Shown here one piece after another: positions 56,690-64,000 of a stretch of 64,000 nt of DNA. Numbering within the stretch: position 1 is the stretch's first letter; each line of letters starts with the position of its first letter. Location of the stretch: contig CM073887.1 of assembly GCA_037176705.1 (NCBI GenBank), positions 87,988,348 through 88,052,347 on the forward strand, read 5' to 3'. A program made the position numbers and the translations under genes. A model generated the notes under the pieces. It searched no databases, was not told where the DNA came from, and saw nothing but the letters and a program-made list of their open reading frames with translations. This stretch comes from Molossus alvarezi. Taxonomy: Eukaryota; Chordata; Mammalia; Chiroptera; Molossidae.

Positions 56690-56915
56690 TAGAGCCAGTA
56701 GACAGACTACTATGGAGACACAGAGAGACAGATAGGAGACTAAGAGAAATGGAGGGAGACAACAAGAAATAGAAAGGAGAGATTGGGAAGTGACACCGAG
56801 GAGAGCTTGAGAGACAGTGAGAGAGACTGGGTAACACCAACAGACACTGAGAAGAAAGAATGACAGTGACAAAGAGAGACAAAGACAGAAAATGATGACA
56901 GAACACATATGTGAA
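56690..56915 (+). repeat. Purine-rich GAGACA-type low-complexity block
   Basis: About 225 bases of loose GAGACA/GAGAGA units with little pyrimidine. The 144-codon minus-strand frame over it (56655-57089) is the CT-rich complement, not a gene. Confidence 0.8.
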
Positions 56916-57093
56916 GGAGAAAATAAAAGGATATTTTGTTGGTGCTGGGTAAAGAGTCTTTATGAATGTTTTCAGGCAAAGAAAAAAGCTAGCTGAGAGG
57001 GAAGAAGAAAAACATGAGCACAAAAGACTAATGAGACTAATGAAGCCCCATCCCAGAAAAGGTGAGCAGGTAGGTTCAGGAAACATCATGAGG

Positions 57094-57368
57094 CCCTGGT
57101 TGGTTTGGCTCAGCGGTTATAGTGTCGGCCCGCGGACCAGAAAGGCCCGTGTTCGGTTCTCGCTAAGGGCATGTGCCTCGGTTGCAGTTTGTCCCCGGCC
57201 CCAGTTGGGGTCCTGTTGGGGTCCTGTGAATGGCAACCACTTGATATGTCTCTCTCACATCGATGTTTCTCTCTCTCTCTCTCTCTCTCCTACCCTCTCT
57301 TTCTCCTGCTCTATCTGAAGATAAAAGCAAAAATGTCCTCGGGTGAGGATTAAAAAAAAAAAGAAAGA
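57094..57368 (+). mobile_element. Ves type A SINE, first of a pair
   Basis: Complete copy, preceded by GAAACATCATGAGG (57080-57093). The matching GAACATCATGAGG occurs only after the second SINE (57598-57610). Confidence 0.92.
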
Positions 57369-57597
57369 GCCCTGGCTGGTTTGGCTCAGTGGTTGAAGCG
57401 TAGGCCTGCGGTCCAGACAGACCCGGGTTCCGTTCCCGCTGAGGGCGCGTGCCTCGGTTGCGGTTTGTCCCGGGCCCTGGTTGGTTGTGCGGGTGGTGGC
57501 CACTTGGTGTATCCCTTTTGCTTCGATGTTTCTCTCTCTCTCTCTCCCTCCCACTCTATCTGAACAAAAAATGGGAAAAAAAAAAAAGAAAAGAAAA
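57369..57597 (+). mobile_element. Ves type A SINE, second of a pair
   Basis: Starts in the A-rich tail of the first copy. Its own tail stops at AAAAAATGGGAAAAAA, lacking the TCCTCGGGTGAGG motif. Confidence 0.92.
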
Positions 57598-57799
57598 GAA
57601 CATCATGAGGAGAGACTCACAAGGTTGCTTAAGATATAAATGAAGAATGCTGAAGAAAGACAATGAATGGCATTAAGATAAATGGTAGAGGTCATATGTT
57701 GTAATTCAGTGGAACACTATCAAGCACAAAGGAAAACTTCAATAAACACTTGCTAAAAAGTCATTAATACAAAATTGATTAATCAATCAATATCAACCT

Positions 57800-58020
57800 A
57801 TCAATCTCCGGCAGCTATCAGCAGTATAAATAAAAAGACATGCTTAACACTTCTGCAACTACCTTTAGATTTCAACTGTCTGCTTGACCATCTACAGTTC
57901 TATGACTCTTTGGCATCTCACCATCCAGATACTCAAACCAAAATTCTAGATTTACCAAACACTAACTTCTCCTTCATTGGCCATATTTAATCATTCTCCA
58001 CATAGCAGCCACAGTGATTT
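57800..58020 (+). mobile_element. L2 LINE, left part
   Basis: AACTGTCTGCTTGACCATCT and CACATAGCAGCCACAGTGAT are L2 ORF2 text. Continues at 59689 beyond an L1. Confidence 0.7.
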
Positions 58021-59688
58021 TTTCTCTATATTTTTTAAATTGAGATATAATTGACATATAACATAATATTGGTTTCAGAATACAACATAATGATTTGATA
58101 TTAGTATATATTGGGAAATGATCTCCACAATAAGTCTAGTTAACATTCATCACTATGCATATAGTCACCATGCTGTTCATTACATACCCCTGACTTATTT
58201 CCTAACTGAAAGTTTGTATCTTTTGACCCACTTCATCCATTTATCTACCCCCACCTCCAGCCATCACCTATCTGTTCTCTGTATTTATGGGTTCAATTTT
58301 TTTAGATTCCACATTTGAGTACATATTTGTCTGTCTCACTTATTTCATTTATCATAATGCTCTCAAAGCCCATGTTGTTGCAAATAGCAAGATTTCATTC
58401 TCTTTTTTTTAAAAGATGTTTTTATTGATTTTTAGAGAGGGGAGAAGTGAGAGGGAGAAAGGGAGGGGGAAAGAAATACTGATGTGAGAGCAAAACATCC
58501 ATTGGCTGCCTCCTGCACAACCCCTACTGGGGATTGGACCCACAACCCAGGCACATGCCCTGACCGGAATCGAACTAGCAACCTTTTGGTACCTGCACAA
58601 TGCCCAACAGAATGAGCCACACCGGCAAGGGCTCATTCTTTTTTATGGCTGAATAACACTCCATTGTAGATATACACCACATTTTCTTTATCCATACATC
58701 CATCAATGAACATCTCAGTTACTTCCATATCTTGGCTATTGTAAATAATGCTGCAATGAACATTACATTCATATATCTTTTCAAGTTAGTGTTTTTATTT
58801 TCTTTGCAAAAATATTCAAATGTGGAATTGCTGGATCATATAGTAGTTAAATTTTTTAATTTCTTGAGGAACCTCTATACTGTTTTCCATAGTGGCTGCA
58901 GCAATTTACATTCCCACCAACAGTGCACAAGTATTCCCTTTTCCTTCATACCCTCATCAACATGTCTTTTTGATAATAACCATTTTACAAGGAATGAGGT
59001 GATATTTTGTGATTTTATTTTGCATTTCCCTGATAATTAGTGCTGCTGAGCACCTTTTCATGTACCTGTTGATTATCTGTATGTGTACTTTGGAAACGTC
59101 TATTCAGATCCTCCATCCACTTTTTAAAGATTGGATTCTTTGGGTTTTACTTTGGGGGCATTGGTTTTTTTTGCTATTGAATTGTATGAGTTCTTTATAT
59201 ATTTTGTATATTAACCCCTTAACAGATACATGATTTGCAAATATTTTCTCCCATCCAGTAAAATGCCTTTTCATTTTGTTGATGGTTTCCTTTGTTGTGC
59301 AGAAGTTTTTTAGTTTGAGGTAGTTCATTTGTTGATTTTTTCTTTTGTTGTCTTTGCTTTTAGTGTCAAATCCAAAAAAAATCAATGCCAAGACTGATGT
59401 CAAGTAACTTGATGCCTATGTTTTCTTTTAGGAGTTTTAAGGTTTCAGGTCTTACTTACGCTTAAGTCTTTCATCTATTTTGAGTTAATTTTATGTATGG
59501 TGTTGGTGGTCTAGCTCCATTCTTTTGCAGGTGGCTGTCCAGTTGTTCCAACATCATTTATTGAAGAGACTATCCTTTCCCCAGTGTATATTCTTGGCTC
59601 TCTTATCATAAACTAATTGATCAGATCTCTGTGAGTTTATTTCTGGGCTCTTTAACTAACTTACTATTATTTTTTAATGTAAACCAAA
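58021..59688 (-). mobile_element. Old L1 3' part, inserted in L2
   Basis: Antisense L1: 3' UTR (TTGAGATATAATTGACATAT, GACCCACTTCATCCATTTAT) then ORF2 end (TTTATGGCTGAATAACACTC, GGAATGAGGTGATATTTTGT). Interrupted by a Ves SINE. Confidence 0.88.
58409..58631 (-). mobile_element. Ves type B SINE in L1, sense to FNIP1
   Basis: Complete copy; flanks TTCATTCTCTTTTTT / CTCATTCTTTTTTA. Confidence 0.9.
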
Positions 59689-60215
59689 TCCTTTTAATGG
59701 CTGCCCTCTGCATTTAGGATATAATCTAAATTCCTAACCCAGACCTATAAGGCCCTAAATACACTGGCTCCTGCTCCATCTCACTCCAGCTTTATATCTA
59801 GCTACTTTAAATACTAATTACTATCACTCCAGCTAGACTTGCCATTTTAGTTCCTTCAATTCACCAGGCTAATTCACTTTACAGACTACATTTGTTGGTC
59901 CTGCTACCAGGAAGCCTCACTCCCTAATCCATGCCTTTAAGTTATTCAGATCTCAGCCTGAATTTCACTTCAAGTGAAACTTTCCTTAATACCCCCTACA
60001 CCCAAAATGATGAAAACTTGGTTCCTTCCTCTGGAATCTCATAACCATTGTGTGTGTTTTGTTCATAATATTTAATCACAATTTGGAATTATTAATCAGT
60101 GTGTATTTCTTTGTTCAATGTCTATCTTTCTTATAAGGTGCCTATGTACAGGCATCAAAAGGACAGAGACTGCTAAATCTCCAAGTGTCCAGTACTCTGT
60201 AGTTATTTGCACAAA
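59689..60215 (+). mobile_element. L2 LINE, right part
   Basis: AATGGCTGCCCTCTGCATTT, CCTATAAGGCCCTAAATACA and CTTTCCTTAATACCCCCTAC follow L2 onward from the left part. Confidence 0.75.
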
Positions 60216-60278
60216 TAAGCAATGCTTTAAGAACATTTTTGCAACACTTATTTTTATCTGATTGAAAAAAGTGTCTAG

Positions 60279-60327
60279 CCCTGGCAGGTTGCTCAGCGGT
60301 TAGAGCATCAGCCCGCGGACCAGACAG
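60279..60327 (+). mobile_element. Short Ves head fragment
   Basis: Only the first 48 bases of a type A head, ending at GACCAGACAG. Bracketed by AAAAAAGTGTCTAG (60265-60278) and AAAAAAGTGTGCAG (60328-60341). Confidence 0.8.
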
Positions 60328-60341
60328 AAAAAAGTGTGCAG

Positions 60342-60533
60342 CTCAGCTGTTGTGGCTCAATAGATTGAGAGGTCCCGGTTTGATTCCTGATCAGGGCACA
60401 TGCCTGGGTTGTTGTGGGCTCGATCCCTAGCAGGGGGTGTGCAGGAGGCAGCCAACTGATGTTTCTCTCTCTCCCTACCTCTCTCTCTCTCTAAAAATAT
60501 CAATAAAAACATTAAAAAAAAAAGAAGAAGAAG
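60342..60533 (+). mobile_element. Ves type B SINE at the same target
   Basis: Type B copy with an (AAG)n tail; followed by AAGAAAGTGTCTAG (60534-60547), the third copy of the target. Confidence 0.88.
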
Positions 60534-60547
60534 AAGAAAGTGTCTAG

Positions 60548-61409
60548 AAAATGGTAAAGAAATTTTTAAAAAGCACAATCTCCAGAAAATTGAGAAATGT
60601 ATTAGTAATTACAAGGACATAGTAAAACCTGGCAATCAAAGTAATTTAAAAAAATGTACTTCTATGCCACTGTAGTAGATGCTGAGGATGCAGCTGTAAA
60701 TAAGACACTATAGCCAATATATCAATATATCCCTTTTTCCTACGAACACAATATCTCAAACACAAACTCCCGAGTCTCAAAAATATAAATACTCATTTGT
60801 TTTAATAGGCAATTCTACAGGTAGAAAAAGCTTTCCCAAAGTATTTTGTTTTCAGTAGTTTACTCAAATGTCAGTGAACACTGTCAATTTAGGGGAGGGC
60901 AGAAAACACAATTCCAGGATTCCACTTCTAGATTACAGGTCCAGGGGACTGATACTTTATAAAGAAAATGTAATGGTTATATCAGCAGCAAAGATAACCA
61001 CAATCACCTAAGTTTTCTTGGCTGACCAAGTGAATGTCCATTTACTAATGCTAAACTAGTCATAAAATATTTCAAAATATGATACTGAAAATTAAAAGAA
61101 CAGATTCTGTTGCTACCACTGTAGAGTAGGAAAAACATGATGGATTAAGGCCTATAAATTTAAGTTGTTTTGTACCTTCACACAAATAATTTTAGATAAG
61201 TAATTTCACCACTATAGGTCACACTTTCCACAACTGTTAAGATTAGAAGTTTGGACAAGATCCTCTGCAAGGATCCCTGCAGCTCTAGTCATCTCTCTCC
61301 ATACAATTACATAAGAAAATAAATGTCAAACTAAAACGTTCTGTGATACTAGACTGATGACAAATAAGGCAAGTGTTTTTTCGTTAAAAAAAACAAAAAA
61401 AAAAAACCT
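60548..61409. other. FNIP1: Intron 2 stretch with one MIR-like relic
   Basis: Around 61190-61300 the text (TTTTAGATAAGTAATTTCAC; GGATCCCTGCAGCTCTAGTC) resembles a MIR-type SINE. The rest of the 860 bp is unclassified. Confidence 0.5.
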
Positions 61410-61635
61410 GCCCTGGCCAGTTTGGTTCAGTGGTTAGAGCATCAGCCTGCGGTCCAGAGAGACCCAGGTTCAACTCCCGTTAAGGGCACGTACCTCAGTT
61501 GCAGTTTGTCCCTGGCCCTGGTGGGGTCGTGCAGGTGGCAGCCATTCAATGTGTACCTTTCACATCAATGCCTGCCCCCCCCCACCCCGTCTGAACAAAA
61601 ACTGGGAAAATGTCCTCGGGTGAGGATTAAGAAAT
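61410..61635 (+). mobile_element. Ves type A SINE
   Basis: Head, shortened CT body with a C run, and tail TCCTCGGGTGAGGA. Lies about 140 bp from the exon 2 donor. Confidence 0.9.
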
Positions 61636-61774
61636 AAAAATCTAAAAATCAGGGCTCTAAATTATAAAAGCATGGCAAAAATGTTTTATACTGACAAATA
61701 AAAGTACCATAATTAAAATTTTACTCACTTTCTTAAATTAAAATATTTGACATTAAATCAATAATGATGCTCAC

Positions 61775-61901
61775 CGATACTGATATGTCCTCATTTTTTC
61801 TCTTAACACTGGAGTCAAACAAGACATTTCTCCCTCGTCTTTCACAGTCTTGATATACAATCAGTCGAATTTGGCTTGGATTAAACTCGGGCAACGGCCA
61901 A
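61775..61901 (-). CDS. FNIP1: FNIP1 exon 2
   Basis: This exon gives 42 codons after one split base, reading [20 protein letters not shown] at its start, the beginning of the FNIP N-terminal longin/DENN region (about residues 32-73). The acceptor is TTTAAAG and the donor GTGAGC. It enters with one base completing the last codon of exon 1 and leaves in phase 0. Human FNIP1 has Asp instead of Asn after PEF and Arg instead of Lys in VKRKNED (from memory). No start codon is expected here because exon 1 carries it, beyond the right edge. Confidence 0.95.
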
Positions 61902-62387
61902 CTTTAAAGAAAAATAAAGATTCATTGGAGTCATTCAATACATATTCCACATAAATTTCTAGAAATAAAACCTATAACAAAACCCAAAGTTGTATTATTG
62001 CTAAAAAATATATATATCTTTTTATAAAATACAACTATTTAAGTTAGGATTGAGAACTTACACAGTTATGACATTTTAGATGAAAAAGTAATAATAAAAG
62101 TTGTGGCAAGTATCACTCCGTGTATATAAAACTGGCATCCATGTTAATCTACAAACAGTTAATTTAAAAATATATAAGTAAGTACATTTAATATAACAAA
62201 AATACATAATGATTTCACGGCACAGACCCTGATGGCATAAAAGTAAGCTATTATTGCTAAATAGTTTTGTTACTGTTTCTGTAATTTGGAAATGCAAAAA
62301 CAGTTTTCCATTAAAATAACAGGAACTAAGTACTTATAAAACAATAACAAGTTAAAAGGGTGATGAATGAATCATAATTGTGGTGCA
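61902..62387. other. FNIP1: Intron 1 end, nothing recognised
   Basis: About 490 bp directly upstream of exon 2 in transcript sense. No repeat recognised. Confidence 0.5.
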
Positions 62388-62401
62388 AATTCTCATATAT
62401 A

Positions 62402-62679
62402 GCCCTGGCCAGTGTGGCTTGGTGGTTGGAGCATCAGCCTGTGCACCAAAAGGTCATGGGTTCCATTTTGGTAAATGGCACATAGGTGGGTTGCAGGTTC
62501 ATCCACCCCCCACCACTGCCCCATGGGGCATGTATGGAATACAACCAATTAATATATTTCTCTCACATTGATGTTTCTCTCTCTCTCCCCCCCCCCACTC
62601 CCTTCCTCTCTTCCATTCTCTCTAAAAATTAGTGAAAAAGATATTCTCGGGTGAGGGTTAACACAAAAAATTTTTTTTT
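62402..62679 (+). mobile_element. Ves type A SINE, diverged
   Basis: Identical duplication AATTCTCATATATA on both sides. Tail TTCTCGGGTGAGGG. Confidence 0.9.
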
Positions 62680-62755
62680 AATTCTCATATATAGCTGTTG
62701 TGAGTAAACATTGCCGCAATCTCTTTAGAGAACAGTCTTTTAAATTATATATGAA

Positions 62756-64000
62756 ATAGTCCAGTCAAGGTGGCAGTGTAGGAAAACCTGGTATCGCCTC
62801 CCCCTACAACATCAAAATTACAACTAAATTACAATACAACATCATTCAAGAACTGCCTGAATCGAGTTGAATGGAAGTCCTACAACTACAAAATTAAAGC
62901 AGCAGCAACACCAGGACTGGTAGGAGGGGCGGAGGCGCTGACAGCCCAGTCCCAAACCCACGTGTGGCAGACAAAAATCAGGAGGGACACCTCGGCTGAG
63001 AAGGTCCTCCCTTATGAGTGAGGGGTCCCCGTCCCACACCAGGCACCCAGTTCAGGATTCCAGTGCCAGGAAGAGAAGCCCCCATAACTTCCGGCTGGAA
63101 AAACCAGCGGGAACTGAGGCTCAGGGAGGGTGCCACTGCGGGAGGAGCCCTAAGCAGCTCCTCTTAAAGGGTCCTTGCACATTCTTACTCAGACTGGTTC
63201 CCTCTGAGCTCGAAGTGGAGGCAACTTGAGGGGTGCCAGAGACATACAGGGAACAACTCTACTGTTTGGCCTCGGACCGAGAGCTGGAGAAGCAGCTTTC
63301 TCCTAGACAGAGGTGCTGGCGGAGACTGATGTTCCTTTGGTGAGCCCTTCCGTGGTGCTGCAGATAGCCGCTATATCTGGGACTCCAGCAACTTGGCTCA
63401 CACTGTTTGCCTCGCCCTGGTGATTCAGGTGACCCAACTTTCAGGTGACCCATGCTGTTTCCAAAGGCTTTACAATAGACTGCCCTATCTTGGATGCTGC
63501 TTCAGAGTTTCCTAAAATTTCTCAAACAAGCAGTATCTGGTCTCAGTGAGCCCCACACCTCTCGATAAGTGGTCCCAGAACTTGGTTCACAACTTAGCTT
63601 TTCCTGGACACCTCCAAGCCCAGCACAAGTAGCAGCCATCTGCAGATCACTTTGTAGCTTATGCCGGGTGGCCCCGGATAGAACAGAGGCAGTGGCTGAC
63701 CTTGCCACAAGGCCAGCACACCGAAAGGACGGCTTCAGACCACATCAAAACACCCTCACCCAACCACCTCCATAAGTGACACACTCAATGAGCGGACTCA
63801 GTGGGTACCAGAGCCCTGATGAAGTAAGTTTTGCTCTGTGTGGTGGGCCCCTACACAGCTGATCCTCCAAGGTAGTCAGAGGCCAGTGGTCAGTGGGCAC
63901 AGCCAGTCCTTGCAGCTGATCAGCCTGAGTAAATCCCTCCCATTGACATTCCAACAGCAATCAAGGTTCAATTACAACAGAAGGGTGTACAGTCCACTCT
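62756..64000 (+). mobile_element. HAL1 retrotransposon, 5' part
   Basis: Starts AGTCCAGTCAAGGTGGCAGT and follows the 5' UTR of the copy at 23809 closely (GAATGGAAGTCCTACAACTA; CTTCCGGCTGGAAAAACCAG), then continues further into G+C-rich 5' sequence (63540-64000) that the 23809 copy lacks. Cut by the window edge before ORF1. Open frames in it are chance. Confidence 0.78.

Larger units (their letters stand above)
4336..61901 (-). other. FNIP1: FNIP1 gene span in window (exons 2-15, both ends missing)
   Basis: FNIP1 is a longin/DENN-type protein that pairs with folliculin (FLCN). The complex works at the lysosome as a GTPase-activating protein for RagC/RagD, binds AMPK, and FNIP1 also acts as an HSP90 co-chaperone. 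These roles are family knowledge. What I see is fourteen exons on the minus strand, each with AG acceptor and GT donor, whose phases join without a break into about 1003 codons that match mammalian FNIP1 in order. By the 1166-residue human numbering they run from Trp32 to about residue 1034. The initiator exon (about 31 residues) and roughly 130 C-terminal residues lie outside the window. No frameshift or premature stop was found, so the gene looks functional. Of the two paralogues this is FNIP1 rather than FNIP2, from the acidic serine-rich end of exon 14 and the CNCKYC degron. Confidence 0.97.

Noticed and set aside
56655..57089. 144-codon serine/leucine-rich minus-strand frame
   Set aside because: It is the complement of a purine-rich low-complexity block, which lacks stops for compositional reasons.
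1..64000. Any second protein-coding gene, gene cluster or defence-like system
   Set aside because: After removing FNIP1 exons and repeats, no open frame has splice context, family resemblance or unusual length.

Overview
The window is a piece of mammalian nuclear DNA, almost certainly from a microbat (Yangochiroptera, vespertilionoid side). The evidence is about 55 copies of tRNA-derived Ves-type SINEs (heads with RNA polymerase III A and B boxes, CT-rich bodies, A-rich tails), together with L1 and ORF2-less half-L1 (HAL1) copies and old mammalian L2, MIR, hAT and Tigger1 relics. I see no bacterial, plasmid or viral gene, no CRISPR array and no operon.

There is one real protein-coding gene: FNIP1 (folliculin-interacting protein 1), on the minus strand across the whole window. 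Fourteen consecutive coding exons can be placed with splice sites and consistent codon phases, from exon 2 (61775-61901) down to exon 15 (4336-4504). They give about 1003 codons. Exon 1 (beyond base 64000) and the last exons encoding roughly 130 C-terminal residues (below base 1) lie outside. The largest piece is the 1414-bp exon 14 (5738-7151), which carries the cysteine-rich reductive-stress degron. An 84-bp phase-neutral cassette exon (31465-31548) carries three known AMPK phosphosites.

Everything else is intron. 1-4335: HAL1 tail, old L1 and SINEs. 4-21 kb: exons 15-10 with L2, MIR, L1 and SINEs. 21-27 kb: L1, a nearly complete HAL1 (23809-25960) and another L1 3' end. 27-34 kb: exons 9-7 and SINEs. 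34.4-36.6 kb: Tigger1 DNA transposon interrupted by a SINE. 37-40 kb: L2, exon 6 and a hAT relic. 41-45 kb: an L1 cut by another L1, an inverted L1, two mariner-like MITEs and several SINEs. 45-62 kb: exons 5-2 with SINEs, MIRs, L2 and L1. 62.7-64 kb: 5' half of a third HAL1.

Points most worth a second look: His-to-Arg at a reported zinc-contacting position of the FNIP1 degron; a cassette exon that would switch three AMPK sites in or out; a 5' splice-site-like motif in the Ves type A tail together with a 42:13 orientation bias of SINEs against the gene; tRNA-head-only mini-SINEs; a 296-bp SINE-plus-flank duplicated 1.4 kb away with two mismatches; and repeated SINE insertion into the same target site. 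I found no convincing new multi-gene system. SINE names 'type A' (tail TCCTCRGGTGAGGA) and 'type B' (tail AAAATCAATAAA) are my own working labels.
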